Origin: Progne subis subis
Taxonomy: Eukaryota; Chordata; Aves; Passeriformes; Hirundinidae
Assembly (NCBI GenBank): GCA_022316685.1
Contig: JAKJHU010000023.1
Coordinates: 8,678,096 to 8,742,095 of the forward strand
DNA length: 64,000 nt
Direction: 5' to 3'
The notes beneath the pieces were generated by a model, which saw only the letters and a list, made by a program, of their open reading frames with translations, ran no database searches and was not told the origin of the DNA. Every line of letters begins with the position of its first letter. Position 1 is the first letter of the stretch. The position numbers were made by a program, and so were the translations under genes. Of this stretch, positions 37,431 through 51,055 are shown piece by piece.

Positions 37431-39118
37431 TACACATATATCTATATTATCATGGCTATAGTTCTTCACAAAACTCAGTGGCCAGCACCCCTTGTTCTTG
37501 GGGCTTCAGAGAAATATGGTTGGAAAAGTAAAACCCACTTCTCTGCTGGATCAAACTTCACACAGGGCTCTTGCCTCAGCGGTGACTGGACCCCCACTAG
37601 AGCACGGTTTCCTCCTTTCCCCAGGGCACAGGGAGCTCTGCAGCTGGGCACCTCTGCCATGTCCCTTGCAGACAGGAAGCCACTGCTGCCTGCAAGCAGG
37701 GCTCAGGCCTGAATCCTTGTCTCCTTCTCCTCTTCCTCCTTATTCTCCTCACCAGGAGCCACCCTGCTTCAGCACAGCTCCAGCAGGCTTGGGCTGCCAT
37801 CCAGAGCCCCTGAATTGCCACGCGTGGACCCCGCAGCGTAAGGTGACCTTGCTAAAAATCCGTTCATCAATAGAAATACCCCAATGCATCAGTCTTCACT
37901 GGCAGAGGATCATCTGCCTCCACCATGCTTGTGACAGGTGGAAAGACACTGGCACAGGATGTGCACAGAGCAGTGCCCACCAGGGAGGGTGAAAGAGGGG
38001 AAGACATCTCTCCTCCACAAACTCTTTGCACCGAAATAACACAGAAGCTCAAGGAGATTGACACTTCTCCATATTAGCCTTAAATAACAGATTTGTCTGT
38101 TAGTTGGTCCTGTTGATTCCCCTCTTGCACACTCTGGGGCTTTTGTCTTCATGCATGCATATGCTGCAGTTCAGTTAAAAAAAAAAAATGGAGATTGGAC
38201 TTCAAGTTCTCACAATAATCTCAACCATTTAGCTTTATAAGTTATTAGCTGCTATAGTTAGTCATATAAAAATAGAGGATTTTAAGTCAATACTGCCTAG
38301 AAACTGCTGTTGCATGCAAGGGAAAGGAAAAGAGATCTCTGTCCTTAAGGAAATGCAGGACCAAAATTATTTCCTGAGCACAGAGCTGGTCTGTTCAGCA
38401 CAAGCACATCAGTCACCCAGCAGAGTAAGGTGAAAGAGAATCTGTAACACAAAAAAATAGCAGTTCACTTGTCCTTATTTAAGGATTCACATCCCTAGAC
38501 ACCTGCTAAATAAAAAATTTCTCTAGCAGGAAGGAACTGGAACACATCACCAGCATGAAGAACTTGGGTGTTTTTCCAAGAAATGTGAAATGATTTGGGC
38601 TTTAAGTTTCATTTTCCTCAGCAATGCTAGGCAAGAGCAGGCACAGCAAGACTATTTTAGCTTACTTTTTGTTAGTGGTTTGCAAACGGAAGCTCAACAG
38701 CTTAACAGTTTAACACAGCTGGGGATATTCAGCTTCACTGGCTAAATATGCCTGAAATATGTCGTAGTTGACTTGGAGGATTTTATATTTATTCTGCCCA
38801 AAGGCTTGCTCTAACACTATTTGGCACTGCAGGTAATTGGCTCTGCTCAGTCTCTGCATTCAACAGAGGAAGGCTCCAGATTTTCCTGTCCATGGGTGAA
38901 GGAGACAGTGTTTTTTCAGTCCATCTTGGTAGCAGCTTTCAAGCTTTCTTTTCTGAGGAGTTATCCAGAAAGGACTGATTGCCACTCAGGGAGGGGCTGG
39001 GCACAAGCCAGCGGGTGGTGAACAACTGTTGCATCAGGGTTTAATTTCTCATCTTTTTTCTTTATTTTTTCCCATTAGTATTATTTTTTCTGATTTTCTT
39101 TTACGTCCCACTGGGAAT

Positions 39119-39159
39119 GAAAAGAAAAAGAAAAAAGGAAAAGGAAAAGAAAAAGGAAG
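39119..39159. repeat. Homopurine tract, 41 bases (A/G)
   Basis: An uninterrupted A/G run of GAAAAG/GGAAAA-like blocks. A pyrimidine-rich stretch precedes it at about 39050-39072, so the two could pair. Confidence 0.85.
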
Positions 39160-42100
39160 CAAATAAATCTACAGCTACTTCTGAGAAGGCCTTCCATCCA
39201 GGTACAGATTCATAGTGATGAGCAAAGTTGTGGACAGGAAAGGAGGTAAAAGATTTGCAGTTTCTCTCTCCTATTAGTAGGTCCTGTGCCTCTTTGGCTA
39301 CACAATTTTTCTCCTCTCCTCACTTCTCCTGATCTGTTGAAATTGGACCTGTCCTTAGCTTTTAAAAACACTTGCCACCAGCACTGCCTTTTATTTCTGA
39401 GATGTTTTTGCAGGAGCTAGCACCTCCCCGCCTCCTCCCACCCTCCTCATCCTCCTGGGGCACTGGAGGGCTCACGGCCCTTCCTCATCAGCACTCGTTG
39501 GCCCAGACTGAGCCTGTGGTGGGTTCTGGCTCCAGTGCAGGTGAGGATCATTCCCAGCTCATGCTAATCTGACAAGGGAAAACCTCATTTGTCTTTCTCA
39601 CTTCAATGTGCTCAGGATACTCTATGAGCGCCTCCTAAAACCCTCCTCCAGATAATACTTTGCAGCCTGGTGGGGTGCTTGGTGAGGAGGGTAGGCATAC
39701 AAGGGTGAGATGAGTGAAAAGGAGCAAGCAGGACCTCTGGAGGAGCTGAGAGAGATGCTGCTGCCTGGCATAGTTTTGCGTAAGGACCCAAACTTGTGTC
39801 TCTTTCTCACCACTGAAGACACAATTCAGTGAAAATACCCCTACTGTCTGCTTTGTGAAGAACTTTTTAGATGGCATTGAGGAGGCTGTGAGCTTTAGCA
39901 TCACCCTCTAGTCACTCTCCTCCATGGCTGCCATCCAGGGGTGCCATCTGGTGTGATGAGAGGGCTCAGTGCACACACCATGCTCTGTCTCATCCTCAGC
40001 TCCAGGATGAGCCTGTGTGAGCTCCTCTTTGGTTTTTGGGAAGAACTATGACTCTCCTGAGAATGGGTCCTGAGGAGAGGGCAGCAGGAACATTCTATAG
40101 CAAGCTCCTGGGCTGTCCTGTCCTTCATGGCCCCCACTGGCATCTTGTGTGGCCTACAGTTCTCTTATCCATGTCCATCATGGAGAGGAGTGACACACCA
40201 GAAAATCTCCTGCACCCTGACTGTAAAAAGAGTCAAAGTAGGACATTTCCTCGGCTTCTTCAGGGCTCATTCTTTGTTACTGAAGCACATCATGTAAAGT
40301 TTGCAATTAAAACCATCAACAGCATGGAAGACCATACCACAATAGCTTTGTAGTCAATTATTTGATTTATAATTAAACATGCTGAATTTCAGCTTACTGA
40401 CTAGAAAGTAGGACAAGTACTTTGTGTTTGCCTGGTTCTAAAAAAAAAAAAAGAAGCCAGGAATCCAGGCTGCAGTTTCGATAGCATGGATAATTACTCT
40501 CCTCCACTGTAGGCTGTCTAGACAATTGAGTAGGTTAGGACAGAGTAAGTTTTGGAATGCAAATTTTAAGTATTGCCATAACAACAATTCGAAGCCCCAA
40601 GATAAATAGCTGGTGGCTGTGAAAACCCCTTAGCCATGTGGGACGGCGAGCTGGGTAAGACAGAGGACACTGCAGTCCGTGGGTCAGGTTGGGTGCTCCC
40701 TCCATGGGGTGTTGTCCTCCTGGGTTTGGCAATGCTGCCGTCGGCTGACACAGCGCGGCAGTTTCGAGTCAGAGCTTTGAATCAACCCTGAGCACAGCCA
40801 TTTCCAGCTACTTTTTCACTCACACCCCAATGACATATCATCCATCCCTTCATTCCTTTACCTCTCCCTCAGATGGCAGGGAAGATTTGAAGGCACTTTT
40901 CATGTCAGAGTCCTGCAAAGGACACGGAGGAGTCTTTTGTGTTTGTCAGCTCTAAAAAAAAATACAGAATAAAGAAAATGCCAGGAATGCCAGACTATTT
41001 TCCGTCTGACTGACGCACTGAACTTTGCTTTGTTAAAACCTCCAAACCCTTGCACATCTCGGGCCAATCAAACACATATTGGGCTGGACTATCTCTGCTA
41101 GGCATCAGAACCTAACACCTGTGGCCAAGTTCTGCACTTCTTCATCTGGCTTCCATTTCTTATGCACACAGAGTGACGTGTGGTCTATTCCATGGGCATC
41201 CTGTACACAATATGCAGTGTGCTTGGGCTAAAACTGGGTTTCCCTCAGCTGAAGGACAGAGCACTCCACTGGGTTTAGCCGATTCATACTCATTCTCCTC
41301 TGAGAAGTGGTGAGAGTATCTTAAAGGCTGTTACACTTTTCTAACCACTTTATACAATTACTCTTGAGGACCTTTTTAGAAAATTTTTGTAAAATGTACT
41401 CTCTTCACTACTCTCTTGTACTCATTAGATTTTGTTTTTCTCTTCCACAGCTTTGTAAGAGGCCACTAGAAACTCACAGACTCTCCGCCTCCACTGGACA
41501 TGCCACAAAGCTTATGACAACTGCCAGCTCCCAGTTCCTCTGGGATTTCCATGCTCATGTCATGAGAATGAATGCTGGGCCACAGCTCATTGTTCAAGAT
41601 CTCAAACATCTGTTTGTGGGATAGAGATTCTGTGTATTCATACAACTTATTCTAAAAGTGACTTTCATGTGAACACATTGTGACTTGTGCTCAAAAGGCT
41701 TGGATATTTTTCCTACCCACAGCAGCACTGGAGCAGCAGAAGGACTTCAAGCTGTGAGTGGTCAAATGTGCATTTGTCTGGTATGTTTTCATACCTGGAG
41801 AGAGGACTCAGCTTCCTGCGCAGACTAAACTATCATTACCTTTCCCATACTCTGGCTTTTGAATATTTCCATTACTTATCCTTGAAAAACATTTCCTTTT
41901 AGGATCATGACATGGCAGTGAAGTAAGGTCTGAGTAGTGGATATCTGCCCATTCCACCTCTTGACGGTAGAAAAGGGGCTTTATTTGCTGATTTGTACAT
42001 TGGGACATTCGCATGCCTGCTTGCTAGTCTGCTTTTCTGCAGTGCTAGTGAACTGTTCTTTGTAAACAAGATTATTATGTCATCAGAGGAGCCTACCTAC

Positions 42101-45100
42101 TTGCATGTGACATTTTAGGAAAGTGGAGCAGTAATGTTTCCGTGCTTCAGAATTGTTTCAGGAGTCAGTTTCAACTTGATCAGTAACAAGCATGCCTTAG
42201 TGCAGAAGTGGTTTCTCTCTTCACACAAGCCTAGCCTAATCATAGTTTCCAAAGGCTTGGATTATTTTGGTATCACAGTGGTTGCACATGCAGAAAAGGC
42301 AGATTCCTATCTTGAGAAGGATGCAGTAATTGGCCTAATACCTTGCAAGAGTTCAGAGGAGCTCAGAGGTGCTCAGCTGATGGGTCAGGTTGCAAGACTG
42401 GAAAGCCAGTGACATTTAATAAATGCCAAACAAGCAATATTCTTTTCGTGTGTCAGATGCAATTAGCACAGCACTAAAAATACTCAGCATGGTTACAATT
42501 GTCACACAGAAAAGCAATGAGGCAGAGTAGAAATGATTGGATTTCAATGCAAGATAACAAAAAAAAGAAGAAATATCCACTTATAAAAACACGTATTTCA
42601 CTTGATGCATTCTTCTTGCTCAAGTCCCATTCCTGAGCAGACAGTCAGCAGTGGAATTTTTCCCCCCCTATTTTCATCTTCGGTGCACAGAAACACATGT
42701 TTTGTAACCATGAAGATCAAATGGTAGAGTACTAAATAAGGGTTATGTCCAGTATTACTTCAATAGTGACAATTGTTAAAAATAAAATTATGACTATTTA
42801 CCATATTTTCCTTGCTTTGTCATCCAGCCATTTTTCCCAAATTAACTTTTCAACTGCAGAGGGCAGCGGTTTAAGTATGAAGGAACCAACTGGGATTTTT
42901 GTATGACTAAATGCTATTCCCTGGAGTCTGGGAAAGTTTGCATCTGCTGTTGCCAAACCCTGCCTGCCTCCCAGTGAGCACAAGGCCATGGCCTCTTGCT
43001 GGGGAGGGGAAGATGTTCCTCTGAGCCCACTAAATGGGGCATGAGGTGACTCAGAGTGACATGGAAAGATCTTCTTCCTCCCAAATCATGGCTGAGGCAT
43101 AACACTGTACCAAGTGTAGTTATTTACTTCTCCACAGGGTAAAACAGGAGCATCCTTTCTTCTTTCAGCCAAATATCCAGAACACCAGCAGAGAACAGGA
43201 GCTCCTGGCCAGGTTTCAGTCTCTGGAAGGAGACTGTTGGCACATCTGAGCTCCTGGGAAGGTTGGCATTCTTAGACAGGCATTTCAACCAGGCAGTTAA
43301 ACTTCTGCCTGCCACCAGTGCACGGTGGGGACCATCTATCCGAGCAGCAGCCATGTGGGTAATAGAGGTGAACATTTAGTATGACAAAACAGTCAAAATG
43401 AGCTTGGGGTTCAGCTCCCAGCAGCATGAACCTTGCACAGTGCATCCTTCAGTGCTTCATCCAGCCATGATTAAACTTTACGGTCAATGCTGTGGGACCC
43501 TGTTGGCACAACTGAGCAAAGGAGCCTGCAGGTGCTGGCTGTGGCCAGTGATTCTGAATGCCTCTGACCACCACCATAGTGCTGTTCTTTACCTTCCCAT
43601 ACACTACTGTGCTTCTTCCTCTCTGCTTTTAGGCAGTTTTGGTTGATAGACAACCAACTTCTTCTTTAATGTCCCAGCTCTCCAGTGAAATGCTTGCGTT
43701 CATCACACTTAACATTTCACCAGCTGTAACCTGCGTCTGTGACTGCTGGCAAGTACAGAATGTTCTGGGTTTGCCCATTCACTTCCCTTTGGTCTATAAT
43801 TTCCCAAGCATGGACTCCAGTTGCCACCTTCATGGCTTCCCACAGGTATCTTTATAGAAGAGGATGATTGCAGACAACCTCTATCTGGGACACTGCAAGA
43901 AGGCAGCAAGTGGTAGTTGATTCCTACCCAAAGCTAGCTATGTATTTTCTCTGTCTAGCATACATGAATCCCTTCCCACAGCTAGGGATCTGAATCTTAG
44001 CATGACCTGGCTCTCATCCCCAAAAGCTAGTGCTCTCATTTCAAATCTGAGGAGTGATTTGTTTCTGAAAGTGTGCAAAAAGCCAAAGTTCTCATCAGCA
44101 GCTGCCACTGAAAGATGACTGTCTTTTTTCCATGAAGTTTGCTAGATCTCATTACTGAATCTTCATTTCTAGTAGCCGCCCTGCCAAACATTGATAAGCA
44201 CACTACAAGGTATTAGAAAAATGCAGCAAGTGTCAAAATCCAGTCTATGTCTCCAAGCCTCACACCTTGCTTTGTCATTACATTGGTTCACTTGTAAAAC
44301 TAATTTGCTTATTTTTGGAGAGTGAGAGAGCCATTAGGGAGAATTAAAGAGGATCTGCTGAATCTGAGGAAGTTTAAACATCTGCACATAAGGGAGTGAG
44401 GGAGGGGCACTTCTGGATGTTAGGCTTAAGGCTGCGTGATTAGGACTGTACATATTCCTGGGAGAACAGAAATTGTCTGGAATAGCAGGTCTGCAGTCCA
44501 GAACCAGCTTCATTCTGGAAAGGCTGGTTTCTGCTGTGAGGTTTCTCAGCCACAGCTGGGGTAATTACACCTACAGATTCATGAGCATGGCAAAAGTGGG
44601 GAAGAATTTGTGGAAAGGAGAAAGCTGCTTACATTTTGTTATCACTCGGTGGAGGTAGTGAGGGATTTAGCCTGATTACATGAGCTGCACCTAATCTTTC
44701 ATTTCCAGCACCTGGCCTCTTGCAGGGACTCTCATCAGATAATGAGGAGTGACACACGGTGTGAAGTGCCAGCCCTATCTAATCCACGCTGTCATCGCCA
44801 CTGTCACAAGGAAGCACTACGGGAGATAAATTTAAGCCTGACTGGTGTTTAGAATTTGGATGCTGTTTGTTGCTATTTTAATGCAACCACTCTTCAACTC
44901 AGTTCTTTAACAGAGGCAGAAGGAGAACTGCTGAGTTACTGATCATGAGAAACAATTCCAGCTAATTAGTGTTTCTGACCCATGTTGGGAAAACACGGTT
45001 GGGTTTTTCCCCCTGGCTGATTCTAAAATGCATCTTACAGACTCGAGTCTGATGTAGAGGACTCACTATAGCTGCTGGATTTAACATCTCAGTACCTGCT

Positions 45101-48100
45101 TTAGGGATACAATTTGTGAAAACATTTTAACTATTTTATATGCAGTGTCTCCAAACCAGTTTTGATATTTCAAAGGTCAGAGGTAAACTTCATTTTGTGG
45201 CACTGTCTTGAGCCCACATGAACAACGGTACATAACAAAACAAATGCATGAGTTGGCAAATTTTTCCTGTGAGGACTGAAGTTTTAGTTTGATTCTTCCA
45301 AGAGATTATTATAAATGACTGTGGGAAAATGATGAAAAAATGTAGAGTCCTTTCATAATTCTTGCTTTGAGAAATATAATAAAAAAAAAAGCATTCCCCT
45401 TTTGTCCCTATTTTGTTGTTTAATCCTTGATGTTAGAGCTGTGATTGTATCTCTAAGCCCTTTTCCTAACAATTGCTAATTATAATGCTCCAGCCCTTTT
45501 CTCATAGAGTAATAGCTGACCTGGTCATGCAGAAGTTTACACCCCCGTAAACTTTAAACTCCTGTACTGTGAACAGCCTCCTTGGCTTAGAAGAACTGCT
45601 TCCTGTACAGAAAAGTAGAGCCTGTGTTTGAAGTCCTGCAGGAGAACTGGAAGTTGTGACCTCTCAAATGGTCTCATTCAGCTCAGCAGCTGTGCAGAAA
45701 CCCGCTCACTGCCTGACAAATATTTACAGAGGTCCACCCACACAAAAACAAATGGCAAAATTTTTTCTTCAGTCTGTGGCAACTTAAGATAAAAAATTAA
45801 AAAATATTTTCACATTTATTTTTCCTGGGCCAATGAAAGGAGCATTTGACCGTCTCCGGTGCTAATATCCATCACCATTTTGGAGCATGCACAGTCTAAG
45901 CTTGCTGGAAATGAGTGCAATTATTGTTTGAAGGACTGAGAAGTGAAATCCTTGGAAGCAGAACTCTGTGGGCTCTCTCCAGACCACAGTATCCTCCCAC
46001 AAGTGTCTACAGGACATGGTGTCACAGTGGCTGTCCAGAAGCCTATGGTGTGTGTGCTGCAGTGGGATTAGCCTGTGAACAGTGTGGCTACCCCTGGGTT
46101 GCCACATCTGGAGGGATTTCTAACCTCTTTGGAATATTGTAACTTGCAAGGAAAGACACTTTCCTCATTAGATGGTACAAGGTAAGTGAGGTGCTTACCC
46201 TGTAATAAATGTAACACCAAAGAGTGGCAAAAATCCCCACCTTTGAGTCCTGCCATCTTCCTAGTGGGATCCTGTCAAGGCTCCTGGCAAACCTCAACTC
46301 TGAACTGCACTTCTTCTTGTAAGCAAATGAAACACATGCTGACCACAGGGTCTGTGGACCAAATGGGCTGGTCTACTCCAAGACCAACAACCACATGGCT
46401 TCTGCAGCTGGAAGTCTGAAAATCCAAAGCCTTTTTATTTATAAATTTAGACTCTTAGAGTATTGAACTCTGTTGGCTGACTACAGAGGGGGTTAAAAGA
46501 CCTTTTTTTCATCCTCACTCTCACCAGCAGCAACTGGACTATGATTCTGGATGCTGAAACCCTGTCACTGAGCAGCAAGATTCTCTTTAACTGAGTGAAT
46601 GTTTCAAGAGTTATTATTGTATGTTATTCCAGAAGAGAAAAATATGGAATGATTTCTATTTTCTAGTTATGTGTTTCCTGGTACTGCACAATATTTTCAA
46701 AGAAATATTCATATATGGTCATTTTGTGTATGTCTATTACTACAGAAATTTTGTATAAAAACAATCCTGTGAGCTCTGTTCCCACTCATCCCAATCAGTG
46801 ACTTCACTGACTGAAGACTAAACACTGATCACTAGGTCAAGATCAACACATGGATTTAGGTGTATTTCTTCAGCGAAATAAATTAAAATCAGATTTAAAT
46901 GAACAGACCCTCTAAGGCCCATAAACAGCTTCCCAGCCTCTTCCTTGAGAAAAAAGAAAAACAGAGTTGTCAGCAGACTTAAATTCCCCATGCAGGGATC
47001 CCTATCCCCACAGGAAAATCCTCAATGTTTGAGAAGCCAAAAATACTTCTATAAAACCATCTTTATAATGTAGGCTTGCTCTTCTCCCTTGTGTCTGGGG
47101 TATGATGTTAATTACTCAGAAATAATTATAAGGCCATAAAGGATCCTTCTGCATGCAGCAGAGAGGTGGAAGACACCACATACTGTGGCATTGCTCTTCT
47201 CCCATCACCTGGAAGTCAAGACATGTCACATCCCACTGGGAATACAGCAGCATGGGCTGCTCACTGAGAGCAATGCAGAGGTCCCTGGTAAACCTTATGC
47301 AAATGATCTCAGTGATAAATGAGAGAGGGGAGGAAAACAATACATCCAGATTAATATGAAATTAAATTAACCTGTGTCCAAATTTCAGAAAAATTTATCT
47401 CTTGGTCTCTCAGTCAACTTAATTCAAGACTCTCTTAAAGTCCAAGCACCTTCTTTGCTACTTGTTTCATACCTTTTCACTACAAGAAAACCTGAACTAC
47501 AGCCATGGGTAGGATTGCTAAACTACAACATGACTGTAGTATATCCTAACATACTCCTAAGGTTTAGAAAATCCATGTTTCTATGCATTCTATGGCTTCA
47601 GACTCAGCTACACTGTTCTTGTCCTTCTTTGCTATTTTTCCAGCATGACTTGACAAACCATGGATGTCTGGCTATTTTTTTTATTTCAACCAAGATGCTG
47701 CAGTTGATCTCTCCTTGTTGGTTGGCAGGAGGTTAATGCTGGTATAACAAAGGTGACAATATAAAAATGTTAATGAGAAATCACTCTGTACTTTTCTGAA
47801 TTTATCCTCTGAATGAGACTTGACAACTAGGTCCACACAAAGAAATGTGTTTGTGATGTTGTGTGAATTGTGAGCTATGTCCTTGATCCATGTCCATGTC
47901 ACTACAGATGGAATTGCATTTGGGAAACGTGCAACCTTTACTATATCATGTACTTCTCACAGAGGAAGAAGTCATTTTGGGTGGAATCCATGCTTCTTTG
48001 TAAACTCAGAGCCCGCCAGCTGAGGAGGACAGCCTGGCTAGGTCTAGGACAAGGACTTACCAAGCACTCTCCTCAAATACTCACACAGCAAAGAAATCCT

Positions 48101-48228
48101 CCCAGCTGGCACTGGTTAGGAAGCCACAAGCTGAGCTCTGTGTGTAAGATCCCTTCACAAGATGTTTTAGAAGCAGCAGCAGCACTGGTTACCGCTGGTC
48201 CTCCCCTCTGTGCCCACCCTCCTTTTTT

Positions 48229-48252
48229 GTTTGTTTGTTTGTTTGTTTGTTT
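48229..48252. repeat. (GTTT)6 microsatellite
   Basis: Six perfect GTTT units after a T6 run. Confidence 0.9.
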
Positions 48253-50929
48253 TCCTCTTTTTCCAAACAAGAGACTTGAGTGGACAAAGAATATGAACAG
48301 TTGCTTAGGAAAGGAGGAGATTTCTATGGTTGCCTTCTAGCAATGGGATCTCACTTTTTGAAGACTACCCCAAAAATACTGGAGATCTGCATTCAATTCA
48401 TCCTCAGACAGCCTGAGGGAATCAAATTCATCCCTCCCTTGAGATGGACCATGCAGGGGAGAACAGCTTCTTCTCATCACAGAGAATTTGACATTTATTT
48501 GGTAAGAAGAAAGAGGATCCAGGCACTGCTTTAAAAAATTATCTGTAAATTTCATAAAAAGTCTCCATGGAGAGGGTGTTATTTTTACCTCTCTTCCTTG
48601 CATAATTAATATTTACTGATTACTTGTGAAGTGGGACAGCTTCAAGCTTGAGAGATCTTTTCTTGGAAGTACTTTCTCGGTGAGTGATTGACTGAAGCCT
48701 ACATCTCTGAGAGAGGCAAGAATAAGACCTGCTCCCAGCATCAGTTTTCCCAGTGGCAAAAGACATGTTCTTTTGCTCATAAGAATGTGAGGCTGGAAAC
48801 CAAGGGGATGGGTGTCAGTCAGCTGTCTCAACTCCCTGCAGAAGATCTCTCTGTGTGCTAAGCCTGCAGCAGTCTTCTGTGTCTCTGCAGTTCTGTGGGT
48901 CAAGGAGTTCCTGCCGGTGCTCCTCACTGCTAAGTCACTGCTTTGGGCAGTGCTGTTGCCTTCTCACGTGGCCTGGCAATGTGAAGATGAAGACATCCTT
49001 CTCAGTGCTCAGAGGTACTCCCTGAGCTGAGCTGAGGGATGGCACACACACAGCTCTTAGTCAATGTCACTCATCCCATCGGTTGTCCCTTGGCCACTGG
49101 CACATGATGGACACCAGCCTGGCAAATGTCCTCTGCTGTGCCCAGCTTTGCTTCACTTGGATGTTCGCTGCAGTATCCAGCAAGATCTCCAGCCCACATC
49201 CACGTCACCTGTCTGTAGGCTGAAGCTGCCATGGGATGTAGGGAGGCTACTTAAACCTCCAGCTCCTGTTTTAAAGACCCACTTGTGGAGACAGAGACTC
49301 CTGGGCAGGAGCCGAGCAAGCTTCTAGAAAACTGCTCTCTTCTCATTGAAGAAGGAAAAAAGACACAGAAGCTTTGCAGTCCAAAGATGCAACATCCCAC
49401 CACAGATCTTATTTTAATATGAAAGCTTTGGTCTTCCTTATATGAATGTCCCCACAGTGTAACTGGGCTCACAACCTAAATTGCTCTAGAAATGCCAGTG
49501 GAAAAAGGATCACAAGGAAAATGTGGATAAGTATGCAAGATATTGATCAGTGCAAATGTTGTTTTGCATTTTTCCTAATTCAACAGTAACAACCAGACCG
49601 ACTGCATGCTGCCAGATTATTTAGCAATATTTTAATTTTAAAACCCTTGTCTAATCTTGTTTAGCATGGTGGCTTTTGAGAAGTAAATCTGAGGTATTGA
49701 CCATCCTTACAGATGTTGCAGAAAATGCTACAAAACCCAGGAGGATATCCGTGTAAGTCAATGGGATCCACTGTGATTTCCTGCAGTGGTATGGCTGCAC
49801 ACATGCTCCTCAATGCTTTGGCACTTTGGTTTATGTGCTGGGCTTGATAGGGATGGCTTGTGCCCACTTAGTACCTGCTTCCTCCATTAACTGGAGCCAA
49901 GTGATCATCTCACACTGCTGGCTTTAGTTTTTATTCATCTTTAAGCAGATTAAGTACATCTGTGCTATCTCAGATCCAGCCACTGAGCTCTGTGCCTACA
50001 ACAACAAGGCCATCATGAAGTCACTTTGACGCCAGCTGGAGTAACCATGTATGCTAAACTGGACATGTGAAGAAATTCTTGCAGGGCTGAGACTTGGGGA
50101 GCTAAAGAAATGTGGCCTGATTTCCCAGGGAGTCAGCTGAGCGCTCAATTCTCCTGATGAATTCAAAGGATCTGTAGGTTCTCAGCACTTCAGAAAATCA
50201 GTGTGCACCAGATTTTTATAACAGAATGATGCCATGCTGCACTTAAAAATAAACATTTCCCCCTCCTGCCCCCTCTCTGTGTCCCATTTTAACTTATTTT
50301 TTTCATTTTACTTTCTTCATAACTTTCTTGGTATGAGCAAAGGAAAAAAATTGCTAAGTTTTAGTTAGAAAGTAATCTTTCAACCTACAATGTAAGCAAG
50401 GTTTTAAAACCAAGCAAAAAAATGTTGCAAATCCTGTTATCCTCAGTTACAAAATAAATATGCAAACTATGTCACCATATTCTTCATAAATATTTCAGCT
50501 GTTCTTTCTAATAAAGAGAAAGATTAATTCTTCTGTATTACTCTGAGTTTAAAGTAGCTCAAATGTTTGGTCTACCAACTATGACAATGTCCCTTTAAGT
50601 TTTCTGATTTTCGTGGAAGATCTAGCCCTGGGGTTTTTTTGGCTTAGACACAGTACTTGTCAAAACCCTTCAGACTCTCTTACTGAAGTGGCTGATGCTG
50701 TTCTGAGGGGTTTTTTTTCTTAATATTATTCTTTTTTTTTTCCTCAGGTATGACCTTATTTCCAGCTCCAATTTCATGAGAAAATATGATTGTGTCAGAA
50801 TTTTTCTTTGGAGAGAATTTTCATTTTATGGATCTGACAGATTTTCAATTTCATGGTTTGATTTGAAGTTTCTGTGATTCTTTTCCTCTTTCATTTTAAT
50901 CTGACAGTCTGTGAGGCTAGGGGGATCTA

Positions 50930-51055
50930 TTCTCAAATGGTTAAAGCAAAAGGTTTTGCATCAAGAGATCTGGATTCTATTTCTGGTCTTATCTCCAGAC
51001 TTGCTATGTAACTTCAGCAATATGAATATATGAGTTTGTACATTTTTGTGTCTGT
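50930..51055 (+). mobile_element. MIR/CORE-type tRNA-derived SINE (diverged)
   Basis: The order of blocks is that of amniote CORE-SINEs: ATGGTTAAAGC (tRNA A-box side), then GAGATCTGGATTCTATTTCTGG (B-box side, corresponding to the usual gayctgggttcratycc), then ACTTGCTATGTAACTTCAGCAA (corresponding to …cttgctgtgtgaccttgggcaa…). Similarity is about 65-75% by eye, so it is an ancient insertion. The 3' tail is not clearly recognisable. Confidence 0.65.

Larger units (their letters stand above)
31196..50929. other. Intergenic DNA, no gene recognised
   Basis: Nearly 20 kb in which no exon, pseudogene or well-preserved transposon could be identified. Open frames of 60-166 codons are scattered on both strands, without codon bias or recognisable motifs. 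It holds several low-complexity tracts (34148, 34386, 39119, 48229) and AT-rich stretches with homeodomain-like TAAT sites (for example 37350-37430). Confidence 0.6.
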
